From: Neonectria sp. B-13
Lineage: Eukaryota; Ascomycota; Sordariomycetes; Hypocreales; Nectriaceae
DNA: 64,000 nucleotides
Direction of reading: 5' to 3'
Assembly: GCA_002682825.1 (NCBI GenBank)
Contig: NOKP01000022.1
Span: 372,001 to 436,000, forward strand
The position numbers and the translations under genes were made by a program. Shown in pieces: positions 44,365-55,400 of this stretch. The notes below the pieces were generated by a model, which worked only from the letters and a program-made list of their open reading frames with translations, ran no database searches and was not told the origin of the DNA. How positions within the stretch are numbered: the first letter of the stretch is position 1; each line of letters opens with the position of its first letter.

Positions 44365-47300
44365 GTTTTTAAATTCCTTGCTGCCCTGTACAAGGGTGGA
44401 ATCTGGGATTTAAATGCTCTTCGAGTGTAATTATCTAGGCTTAAGTCGAGAACGTGGAATATATAACCTACGCTGATTCTATCTGCCTAATCTCTAGATT
44501 TCCCGAAGGATGCAACAAACGTGTCCACAATGTTCGAAGAAATATTGTTAATAAGCATTTCGTATGAAACGCCACTTTGTTATATAGGCTGATCTGTTGC
44601 TGTGGCGTGCTACAAAACGCTAGCCAATTGACCTAAGGCTCAACTGCGACAATACGGGACGCGCTGAGAAATGTGTTACTATTGGTGCTTTCTACCTTTC
44701 TATGATAGCAAGTCTCGATCCTGCGAAATTGAGGCTACCAAAGTGGGCGAATGGTGCCGTAATGTTCCAAGGGCGAGCCATCAAGTTTCTCAAAGATACA
44801 GTCGAAAACTCAGGCTCTTAGTTTCGGCCGCAGTACGAGGAACTCCTTGCCACGTCGCTTCACCGAATCTACCTCTACTTGAGTGTCATATATGATAGCA
44901 CTACGTATCGGAGTGTGAGCGAAGACCCAGGGTGAGTCAATTCACCAGAGGCGGAGGCTCGACGACTGTCAACCGTGGGCCTATTGGACAATCTTGTTAA
45001 CGGCCCAATACATCAGTCGTGTCACAGAGTGCTGTCAGCTCTACGAGTATGCCGGGACTGGCGTTGAACATTTCGATGGGGGTGGATTGGGTGATCGTGA
45101 GATCGCGCCTCACTTAGGCAAGCGCCGCGGAGTCCTTTGGGGGTTTTGTTGACGGTCCTTGGCCAAGACTATGGAGTCTTTGGCATCTTAAAGTCTGCTT
45201 ACAACATTCGTCTCACCTCCGTTTCAGTTCGTTGCCGTTGTTGGTATTGTAGTTGTGCAATGTAGCATTATGAACCAACGTACCCACCGATGATACTCAG
45301 TTTGGCCATCGCTTGGCTGATTTTTTGGTGAGACTGAGCCCGGTCCAGTACTTTGATTGTGAATCCGAAGCTTGCTTTGGAGAACTACAGATGCGATTCC
45401 AAGTTAGCCAAACGCTGCCACGACGAAGGTGCTAGGTGGAAAATATAAAGAGGTTCGTCCGAATCAGGGCAAAGGTGAAAAATTGTCTCATGGCTTGTAT
45501 AAACAAGCTCTGAAGTAGCAAATACGTTGCAAAGCATCATGTAGGATCGCAAGAGGGGTGATATTTGGCTTTAGGCAGCCTGTGTGCCTCCGACGTACCT
45601 TGAAGAGCATGTTGAAGCTGCGAGAACGAGGAAAGGGTTGAGCGGATGCAGCCCACGCGGTGTACGGAGTTATCCTTACACCGTCGTGTTGAATGCAACA
45701 CTACCACCCTCAACTGTCTCGATCGCAGCTTGGAGCATGGAAGAATGAACTCGTTCGTTCCAAGATGACGGAAGGGTGATGGCAGCGTCCTCTTCCATCG
45801 TCTGTCGGTTGGCCAATGTCACCGCATTACCGCCAGGTGTGTTTGTATTTGCTGCAACGGAATCCCTATTCCTAGTTGCCACTAAACGAATCGGCTTCGT
45901 TTTGTCGATTGATTCAGACGTGGTGTTGGAGAGCCGACATGGAGGTTCTCATTATCATCGGCCAAATGAGGCCAAGTTCAATGAATCGCGTGGAGAGGTG
46001 GTCGGGATGTCGTGCAGCCATGCGACGGCGACGGCATCGTCGCGGGAGAAATGAGGGAGATCATTAGGCTGAGCTGCTACTCTAACATTTGAAAATTCTG
46101 CAGGATGGAGAGCTGGCTAGGTTTTTGTAGTTGCTAGAACTGACGCGACTGATCTAGCGCGCCGTGAGGCTGGGAGCGGGTCTTCTAAGCGAAAGTGGTG
46201 TTGCCAAAGCAACAGACCCTCTTGCATCCACGCACGTGTGGTGCTTTCCGATAATGGATCAGTCTGAAACTGAATAAGTTTAGGATAATGCACTGCCAAG
46301 TGTTGTCGCCTATTTGACTTGTGCCAGCTCTTTACAATGTATAGTACATGTGCGTTGTTTCTCTGCCTTTGTACACGGCCTGTCATGTTAAGGCCTGCCA
46401 TTATTTCGCGCGATTGTGGTGACTAGAATCGAAAGTTAACCGTCAATCTACCCCATTTTTCCTAACTTGCATGATCCCTGACGTCCAAATAATATCCCGA
46501 ACCTTTTCATCTGGTCACATAACGTGGATCGTCGTGAACAGGATATCGAATTCAGCTTTATTCATTTCCTCCTTACATATGGTGCAGTTTGCTCACCTGG
46601 CCTTCCAGTGCCGGATAATCCTGACCGCAATGCTACATTCTCTCACATTGCCAAGTTTGGCCACTTGCAGAGGGCTGAGAAACAAGGTTGACAAGCCGTG
46701 AATGGCGTTACAGTGGTGGGATGTGTAAGTTAGTGTCTGGCCTGGGTTTCTCAAAGGGCTCTAGATCGCAGAATTACTCTCAGCTGGAGCTGCTAAAATA
46801 TGCCAAGTGGCCTACACCAGCTATCCACATACCGGCCGCGAAGTCTTGCGGCTACCTGCGGAGCTATCTCTCCACAGCTGAACATACCTTCCCCATGTTC
46901 CTAAACCTTGTATGCTCTACAATTCTAGACAAAGGTCTAAAATATGTTGATTATCGATAGCTGTAGGGGTCAGCCAGCCACGAGGCACAGTTCTAATCCA
47001 CAAACGGTCCATTGCCGTGCCGGACAGTGCGGGCCGCAATGGGTCACATCGCCAAGGTCAACCGGCTGCTGTAAGACAAGACGAATGAGCTTTAAAATGT
47101 GACACAGCCGCGGGGGTCTAGGCGTGGATTATTGGCGACGCTGGAATGTGACGTCGGTATCGCTATTCCGAGACCTTTTCTGCAAACGTCTGGAGCAATC
47201 ATACACCATCCTAATTACAGCAGGGAACCTGCATAAATACGCATAGTCAGTCGAGCCAAGATCGATTGGGCGTCCTTCGCATACTCTCCATCATTCTCAC

Positions 47301-47366
47301 CCATCGTTAAAGATCCAGACTACTTCAGACTACTCATACTTCAACAATATCTACTTCTCGCACAAC
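44365..47366. other. gene-poor interval, 3.0 kb
   Basis: No supported gene. Minus-strand frames at 45882-45676 and 46401-46117 are open but lack any recognised motif. The last 200 bp are the promoter of the GH18-like gene; CATAAATAC at about 47231 may serve as its TATA element. Confidence 0.35.
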
Positions 47367-48392
47367 ATGGTTGCAGGTCCCTGGTCAACGAGATTCGTGG
47401 GTGCCCACATGTACCTGAACGAGCCAGGGATGCAAGATGGCTCCTGGGACAACATCCCGAGCTTTTGGACGGAAATCCGCTTTGATGCAGTTGATATCCT
47501 ATTCGTCAGTCCATTCTACGTCAACAATGACACCTACTCCGTCATGCTAAGCACGGGTTCCGATGGTGGAAGCTTTTTAAAGCGCTTCCAGTGGGTCATT
47601 CGAGCCGCTCGCTCCATGAATCCCAACATCAAAATCATCATGGAACAATTCATGGGCGACTGTCCGGGTGGATCTGACTGGGGAATCCTCCAAGACAATG
47701 ACGGCAACATCAATCCACCCGCCGTCCAGCAATACGCCGACTCGGTGGCCAGTTTCATCGAGTCCTATTACAACCTCACGTTACCTGCGCTCAATGGAGC
47801 TGGAGCTGGCCAGGTGTCTGCTCGGCTTGACGGATTAGATGTCGACGTCGAAAAAGGCAATGATGAACCTGGCCTTCCGAAGATCCTCACAGCTGTGCGC
47901 GCGAGCCTCGATGCACTCAGCCAGAAGCTGAGCGTCCCCAGGTTTACACTTTCTATCTGTCCAGCCTGGACTAGCAACCTTGACGCAAGCGTGGCTCAGT
48001 CCTGCGACTACATCAACATGCAAAATTACGACGGCGGCCAAGGCACAAGTCCCGATGACTATATGAACGCCGTGCCCGGTCTCCAAGAGCAGCAGTTGGT
48101 ATGGGGGTTCACTTCCGAACAGCCTTGGGTCAACACGACGAACCTCTTCGCGGAGGTGAAAGCCAAGGTTAATGAAGTTACCAGCAGGAGTGTCGTTGGC
48201 ACGTGGGCGTGGCGTCTCAATTCTGACAACTACCCCTATGAGAACGTTTTCCAGGTCTGGTTGTACAACACTACTCATGGAGCGTCGTTGCCTCACGCGA
48301 AGCCCGAAAGCGTCGTGGCGAAGTATTGGCCGTTTGGTGGCAGGAAAGGAGGTGAAGACGGACCTGTGATTTCTACAAATAATCTCAACTAG
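47367..48392 (+). CDS. GH18-like (chitinase/endoglycosidase fold) protein without signal peptide
   Basis: A single exon encodes 341 residues. The GH18 signature DxxDxDxE is present as DGLDVDVE (Asp155 to Glu162), and YINMQNYDGG (about 215-224) matches the conserved M-x-Y strand that follows it. WAWRLNSDNYPYENVF near 275 fits the closing Trp strand of the barrel. The N-terminus (MVAGPWSTRFVGAHMYLNEPG) starts directly with the first barrel strand; no signal peptide, wall-binding or chitin-binding domain exists, so it is predicted cytosolic or unconventionally secreted. GH18 members cleave chitin or the chitobiose core of N-glycans, and some are inactive lectins. All acids of the motif are kept, so activity is likely. 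It lacks introns, unlike most neighbours. Confidence 0.85.
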   Translation: MVAGPWSTRFVGAHMYLNEPGMQDGSWDNIPSFWTEIRFDAVDILFVSPFYVNNDTYSVMLSTGSDGGSFLKRFQWVIRAARSMNPNIKIIMEQFMGDCPGGSDWGILQDNDGNINPPAVQQYADSVASFIESYYNLTLPALNGAGAGQVSARLDGLDVDVEKGNDEPGLPKILTAVRASLDALSQKLSVPRFTLSICPAWTSNLDASVAQSCDYINMQNYDGGQGTSPDDYMNAVPGLQEQQLVWGFTSEQPWVNTTNLFAEVKAKVNEVTSRSVVGTWAWRLNSDNYPYENVFQVWLYNTTHGASLPHAKPESVVAKYWPFGGRKGGEDGPVISTNNLN

Positions 48393-49119
48393 AAGTCACG
48401 TACCACTAGGGATCAGATACATGTTTGATATAGGGTTCAACTTGCTTGGAATGGCTTTTACTCAGCAATGACCCCAGTATCTCTGCTGACGATTCAAAGC
48501 TTTTACAAGCGCCGTGACCCTCTCAAGACCCCAGGAACGTACCGCGCTCTTTGCTCTTCAACAGTTCCATCGCCTTCCCGTATAAAAAGAAAAAGGATAG
48601 CTGTCTTCTCTGTTCGTGGGTGGCAAAGTGACTCTCACTCACACCCAAATTTGGCTTGTAGCTTCAACCCTCGATACAGGCCAATGTCGATGGTATTATA
48701 AAAGATCTTGAGAGTAGAACACTCAAGGTTCGAGAAATACGTTTATTTTGTGGTAGTCTCTCTGATGGGTCTCATAGTACAGAGTGCCCGTAGCAGTGAC
48801 AAGTGTGCGCTGGATCCCTCGTCTCAGCACGAGGATGTAGCAGAAGACTGCTCGCTCCAGGAACGTCATTGTCTGCTTTGGGATGTGACATCCAAGACCT
48901 GTGGTTAAATATGCGACCTATGAATTCATAGAAAATGTCACCAGGTACGATGCACAACATGGAAGCGCGTAGCAGATCATAAGCTTCAAGTTTATGAAGT
49001 AGGAAATGATTGATGATTGTGTATGTTTTCATTCGCTCTTATCGACTTTCTAGTACCTGCAGAGTGCCATTTAACTCCGATAATTCTGATTGCCGAATCT
49101 AGCAAACTGCAAATCTAAG
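48393..49119. other. intergenic, convergent 3' ends
   Basis: About 0.7 kb between the GH18-like gene and the PIF1-type gene. No gene is recognised. Confidence 0.35.
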
Positions 49120-50846
49120 TCATTTACCCGAACCTTGTTTGCTTGACAGACTTGTGTAAAATGCCTTGACCTTGGGATGAACCGTCACCGTCCTGGGATC
49201 AAAGTTCAAAACCTGCAGTCCCCCCATACTTGTGGCACGCGAGAGTGCAACGTACGCTTGACCCTTCTCAAACACACGTTTAAGATCTACCTTCACACGG
49301 CTCAGTGTTTGACCCTGTGATTTGTGGATACTGAGTGCCCATGCGGGGATGAGAGGAACCTGAATGCGCGTTGCCAGCTTCTCGACGGTCCAGCCTATTT
49401 CCAACGATGGTGCACGCACCCACCGCGGAACAGCCCATTCCACGGGCATACACAACTCAATCCGGGTGTCGCCACCGGGGAGTTGAAAACGTACCACCGG
49501 ATAGAGGCGCTGGCCCGAAATTCCATCAACCGCTGGTGGCGGTGGGTCATAGTGATGAGGTTCACGATCCTCATCGTCCCATCGCTTGTGGAAGAATGTA
49601 TGTCTATCTGCGAAGCCGATGACGCGTCCCTGAGAACCGTTGACCAGGGTCTCGTCGATATTTTGGGTGAGCATAACTTGTGCTCCTCGCTTCAGCGATA
49701 GTGACTCGGGAGCTATGCAGTCGCTCAAGAGCTTCTTGCGCGTGGCCGTGCCTGTAACTATACCGCCATCTTTCGCAATGTAGTTAAAGGTTTTGCCATT
49801 GAGATCCTGGAGTCGCTTTGAGTTTGACCAGTCTGCTTCAGCGCGAAGTGGGAAAAGCTCAGTAGCCTCTGCGCCGTTATTTGCAATCGGCCTGTCGAGT
49901 TTTTGGAAAATGGCGATGGTACTTGGTGAAAGGCGACCTTCTCGAATCTCGTTCAGCATTTCAGCAAATTCCGGATTCTTCTGCCTGTAAATATGAGTCA
50001 AGCCGATGATATGTTGTATGGCCTGATTCCATGCCTTAGCCTCAAAGCAGAACCTCGGACTGCCATCATCTGGCCCATGTATCACTGGCGGGAGCTGGTA
50101 AAAGTCGCCAGCAACGACGAGCTGTATTCCCCCAAATGGTAGATCTACTCCTCGAACCGTGCGGGCGATCGTATCAAGCGTATCGAAGAGACCAGAGTCA
50201 ACCATGGAGATTTCGTCGATTACCAAGACTTCAACTTTCTCCCAGCGCCGCAGCTTACTCCTGGAGCTCAAGATGTCATTGATAAGCATTGAAGTAGGCG
50301 CTCTGCCAAGGCCAATCCCCGCAAAGCGATGAAGCGTCGTGCCGCCAATATTGTAAGCTGCAAGGCCCGTAGAGGCGGTAACGCCAACGCGCTCGGAGTC
50401 GCCCAGGTACTTGGTCGCTAAGCTTTCAATGATCTTCTTCAGAAGTACAGACTTGCCGGTACCCGCAGGGCCTGTGAAAAAAACGCTTCTTCCCTGCGTA
50501 ATCACTAGATCGAGGACAGCCCGTTGTTCGTCGTTCAATCCGTCCTCGTGTGAACTCGAGTGCTTCCCCTGATGCTCGCGACGTTCTGCATTTCCAAACA
50601 TGCCAAGGAATAGTCGAAGTGCCTTAGGTGCTCGCTGAGGGGGCTTTTCCGCCAATCGACTTGTGGTAGAGCAGCACGGAGACGGGGCACGGAATTGCCT
50701 ACTAGTCGCCCAGACTGGCACCAGTGAGCTGGTCGGAGCAAGCAACCGAGCATCCTGGCCTGTGGTAATTTATTAGACAATCATTACTTCTCCCATTCGG
50801 TAGAGTGCTTACATGCACGGAACGGTCTCGTCCAAATGGGTAACAT
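49120..50846 (-). CDS. PIF1-family DNA helicase, probably mitochondrial
   Basis: Two exons: a 34-nt first exon (50846-50813) carrying the ATG and an exon 50759-49120, joined over a 52-nt GT-AG intron; 557 residues. Without the first exon the long frame has no ATG before residue 65. The motifs of superfamily 1B helicases are complete: Walker A VFFTGPAGTGKSVLLKK (about residue 108), GVTASTGLAAYNIGGTTLHRF (motif Ia), VLVIDEISMVDSGLFD (motif II), VVAGDFYQLPPV (motif III), and near the end SIHKSQGQTLSRVKVDL and QAYVALSRAT (motifs V and VI). The first 65 residues are rich in Arg, Ser and Ala with few acids (MLPIWTRPFRACQDARLL), which looks like a mitochondrial presequence. PIF1 enzymes unwind DNA 5'-to-3' and act in mitochondrial DNA upkeep and at telomeres. 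Confidence 0.9.
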
Positions 50847-51205
50847 CGCAATATGGGAAGGCCCCGATGTGGAAGGTTTTCCTCGGGGTGAAAGATGGGG
50901 GCGACAAGATTGTACGTTACTCCGGTGAGTACGTTAGAAAATACACTGAACGCAGTGTCCCGTAGGTTACGAGACTCAACCTGTCCATTGGTGTCACCGC
51001 AGGAGTCCTTATGGAAACAGATAAAGGGGGGGGGGCGAATGGGAAAGCAAGGTGATGGATTCAGCTAACTACGGTGGGAATCATCTTTTATATACACAAG
51101 AGGGTTCTTCCCTTTCTTTCTATCCGTTTCCATGAATGCGTTGGCATAGGTCTTGTGATACCGGTAGCCTGCTTCGAAGCTGACTTCCTGTGCGACCGGC
51201 ATGTA
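50847..51205. other. intergenic with a G run
   Basis: Upstream region of the PIF1-type gene. A run of nine G lies at 51026-51034. No gene is seen. Confidence 0.35.
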
Positions 51206-51910
51206 TCATCTTAGCCGACCGCCTTCCGCACACCCCCTTCTATGGTATGTGCGTAGAAGAGGAAAGAATATATTGAGATGGGAGAGTTGATTTCGTATAT
51301 AGTTCTGAGTAATGGAAATGCGGCAGTCGTTTGTCTGTCTCTGGTAAAGGTTTTCCAACTCTTTTTGGAATATAGAACGTTGCTCGAGCAGTTCACAGTT
51401 TAGGGCCTCTGCTGCGGTCGTCTGGTCGACTTCAAGTCCTTGGTAAACCATATCTTTCTGTACCTGGAGAGTTACAAATTCCAAGTCGATGAGCTCCGAC
51501 ACGGTGTCCAATGCAGACTCTCGGGTCTTCAAGAACCGCCGCGCTTTCGATCCTTCAGTTTTCATCATTCCCCACCACTCAGGTCATACAAGAAGCTGCC
51601 GCTCGCGTGCTTCGCCCTTTCCTTGGTATTGCAACTCGTCCCAAAACGTCGTCACTAGGACAACGTTTTAGAAGACATTAGTAGCCACAAATGTTGCGGA
51701 ACATGGACAAGTTGCGCATAATGGCGTTTTTCATCCGTTCGTCCTTGATTCCATGCAATTATATGATGCCACTCAGCTTAAAGTTGCCCTTGTATGAAGA
51801 GCTGAGAACTTGAGCCACGTCGCCAAGACATCGGCGTCCTCTCGGTAAGTATCATCAAACCCCGGAGTATCAAATAAAACGGCTTTGCGCGTTGCGGTTT
51901 TGAAGTTTCC
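51206..51910 (-). pseudogene. degenerate AIG1-like G-domain (GTPase) gene
   Basis: On the minus strand, in three successive frames, one reads KAVLFDTPGFDDTYREDADVL (the G3 motif DTPG, about 51880), then SGIIYLHGIKDERMKNAIMRN, then NVVLVTTFWDELQYQGKGEA, a TGA stop, and GSKARRFLKTRESALDTVSEL with a coiled-coil tail to the stop at 51206. This is the order found in fungal AIG1-like 'G domain' proteins, though the T-x-W-D G4-like segment is the last G motif seen. The P-loop is missing at the N-terminus. Two frame changes and one in-frame stop show that it is dead. It lies between the PIF1-type and ABC-C genes. Confidence 0.7.
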
Positions 51911-52466
51911 GTTTCATTTGTTGATCCCTCGTCGCGTCCATTTCAATGTCCTAAACAGTACCCGCTGAGAGAAGCGAACATACGCACGGCATAGACAGCA
52001 TGGTGAGGTTCAGTATCTAAGCAGTGCACACTGAAGGTGCTCGTATTGCTGTATTCCCCCCACCCTCCCACCCCCTGGCCCTGTCCAACCTGTCTTACCG
52101 CCCACTCCGTGGCAATGAAGGGATGGTCATAATATGCATGAGGCCCACACAGGCCCGCCTCAGTTCGTCAGATCGTTGGTCAGCAAACAGCGAGTTACGC
52201 TACTTTTCTAGCACGCCATCAACGATGAAAGTTAGACATGGGCCGGTTTACGTAGTACGTGGATCTCCCGTGTCGGGCTTGGCGCTAATTCTTGTCTTTA
52301 TATATGCTGTTGGTTATTCAAATCTACATCGTCTCCCAGGAGTCGACACAAGACCCAGAGTAAGACGTCTTGGCCTATTTGTTCCGATACTGCGACGCAA
52401 AGTGAACGATAAACCAAAAAGTCCTGCCGCCCAAAGTGGAAATTACTACTTTGCACAAAGATCAAA
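51911..52466. other. upstream region of the ABC-C gene, possible unassigned first exon
   Basis: The stretch just before 52467 reads CSDTATQSE and SPAAQSGNYYFAQ in different frames. Both resemble the cytosolic N-terminal start of fungal ABC-C proteins, so a further 5' exon, or its damaged remnant, may lie at 52380-52450. Confidence 0.35.
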
Positions 52467-55400
52467 ATGTATCGCACAGTCCGGACCTTTTCCACTGCTG
52501 CTTCCGCTTTGTTCCTTTCAGTGCTGCCCTTCCGTCTATTTAAGCTTCGCGGGCAGTCTATCAAGGTTAAACCGGGACACCACGGCAACGCTAAGATAGT
52601 GCGTAAACGACACAATGCCGACATCCGATTTCCTCAAAATTTGCCGAGACTAATATTAGGAGCAGACAATTGCGATTGCGCTGTCAGTAGTGCAGTTACT
52701 ATTACTGGCTATAGAAGTTGCACAAGTATCACGAGACAGCGTCGAACTGTCGTTTGCCATCACTTCGTTGATAGCATGTATGGGCTTATCTACGCTGGTG
52801 TTCCTCGAGCACATGCGATCTGTCAAGCCAGCAGACCTAGCAGTCGTCTACATTCTTGTGTCTCTGGCTTACGATTGCATTGAATTAGTCGCCACACCTG
52901 ATAAACGCGAACTCCTTGACTTTTTAACTCTTCTCTTGGTAGCAAGTGTTTGCCTCAAATTGGCGCTTGTTGTGGTCGAAAGCCGAACGAAAAGGACGAT
53001 TCTCCGAAGCCCTCTGAGCCAATGGCCACCAGAACAGCTAGCTGGTATCTTAAGCAGGACATTCTTCTGGTGGATCAACCCGATCTTGGCCAATGGAAAT
53101 CGGAGTCTCCTCACTCAGGACAGCCTGCCATTACTCGACCATGAACTTTCATCAAAACTACTTCGCCACCGCGCACTACAAACATGGGATCAGAGAGGTA
53201 AGACTTCAGAGCTGGATACGCGTAGTATTCCGTATTTTACAGAGATTTCTAACCAAGCTCATAGTCAAACCGGAAACGAGGACCACGTTACCAAAAGTCC
53301 TTGTTCTTAGCATGATGCCACATTTCCTGATGCCCATTGTTCCTCGACTTTTCTTGATCGTCTTTCGCTACTCTCAGCCAGTTCTCATTTCTACAGCTGT
53401 TCGCTTCATAAGTCAGTCATCAGAGCAGACGTTGCAAACAGGCTACGTAGTAATTGCTACGGCTATCACAATTTACACTGGCTTAGCAGTAGAGTGTCCC
53501 TGCCATATTCTTCATTTCTCACTCACTAACCCAAGAACAAGGTATCCAAGGCATGGTATCAGCACAGTCTCAATCGACTCAAGATGATGATTAGAGGCGC
53601 CGTGGTTGGTCTCATCAATCACAAGTCGCTTAACCAACCATCAAACGGCTTTGACGATGGAAAAGCTGTCACGTTGATGAGTACAGATACAGAGAATGTG
53701 AGGCAAGCTGCATCCATGTTCCATGAGACGTGGGCGCAAGCCATCGAAGTCATTGTGGGCATAACAATGTTGGCCAGAGAAGTCGGATGGGTTTTTCCTG
53801 TTCCTCTTGTCATCATCTTCTGTAGGTTCTCACACGCCGCTCATACGAGACAAGAAAGGCTGATCATGATATAGTCTGCTCCAGAATGAGTAGGTACCTG
53901 GCTAAAAACCTTCAGCGCCAGCAAAAAGCCTGGAGTGAAGCGACTCAGGAGCGGATAGCCATGACCACATCAATGCTTGCCTCGATGAGAAATCTGAAGA
54001 TGCAAGGGTCTGATACATACACAGAATTTCTGATCCACGATCTGAGATGTCGAGAACTCGACATGGCCAAGAAAGTACGTTGGATGATGGTCGTCTATAA
54101 TGCTAGTGGTATGTTGAGGGTCATTCTGGCTGCTAATCTATCATCTAACGTCGACAGCCAATGCTCTTGGGATATTCTCTCCCGTCATCACCTTCGTGTT
54201 ATTTGCTGTTGTAGCCAGTTTCAACGGCCGAGCGCTCGATACTGAGACTGCTTTCACAACCACCGCACTCCTTGGGTTGGTGACTCACCCTGCTAATATG
54301 ATTATGTCGATTGTCCCTCAGGCAATCGGATCTCTGGCTGCTTTCGAGAGGATTCAGGACTATCTCTTGCAACAACCCCGACTCGACGAGAGACTGGTAT
54401 TGGAAATGATCGAGGACAACCCCATCCACACCTCGCCAGTAATTTGCATCGAGGACTTAATCGTTCGGACAGGGCCATCAACGCCCCCCGTCCTCAACAA
54501 TATCAGCCTTAATATCGACAGAGGATCGGTCGTAATTTGCTCTGGGCCATTAGGGAGCGGTAAGACGATGTTGATAAAGTCCATCCTGGGTGAAGTTCGC
54601 CCTGCTAGTGGAATGATATCCGTATCATCGAAGCGTATCGCTTGCTGCGAACAATCACCTTGGCTACCGAGCGGGACTCTTAAAGAGGCTATTTGCGGCT
54701 TTTCCTCGGAGGATCCCGTCTTCTACGAGCAGGTCATTCGACTTTGCTGCCTTGATGTGGACCTTTTGTCACTCCCTGACGGAGATGATACCGCAATCGG
54801 AAGTAGAGGTTTGAATCTATCTGGAGGGCAACGACAACGAGTGGTAAGCTTCCGTTCTGTTTCTGTTTCCACGACAGAGCTATCCCTTAGTCTTGGCTCA
54901 TTCATAGTCATTGACAGCCTCACGTTTTTCGACAATGGTCTTTTGACGACTGAATGCTAAGCAATAGTGTAGGCTCTTGCTCGTGCTGTTTATTCTCGAT
55001 GCCCGTTCATACTTTTGGATGACAGCTTTAGCGCCCTTGATGGCAACACGGAAAGCCAGATTGTGGAACATCTTCTCAGTCCAGATGGTCTCTTGAGGAA
55101 AATGGGAACGACCGTCTTCCTCACCAGCAACTCCGGTATGTTTATCATGTCCGTGCCCAAAGCCAGGCGATTACTTATAGTGCACAGCGACGCATTTCCA
55201 ATTGGCAGACTGGCTGGTTGTCCTCGACAACGGCACAATCACGTACCAGGGTACTAATTCTGATTTGAAAGAGAACCTTAATTATGTCATGAAAGTGCAC
55301 CTGAAGAGAGCACAAGATGCCGGTACTGTTGATCAGCCACAGGTGAACAAAAGTGCGCAGAGTCAAAGTCTCAAAGTAGCTGAAGCTCAATCTGATCTGA

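Noticed and set aside
50745..50747. Start of the PIF1-type protein at this TTG codon
   Set aside because: Nuclear fungal genes start at ATG, and a spliced upstream exon provides an in-frame ATG at 50846.
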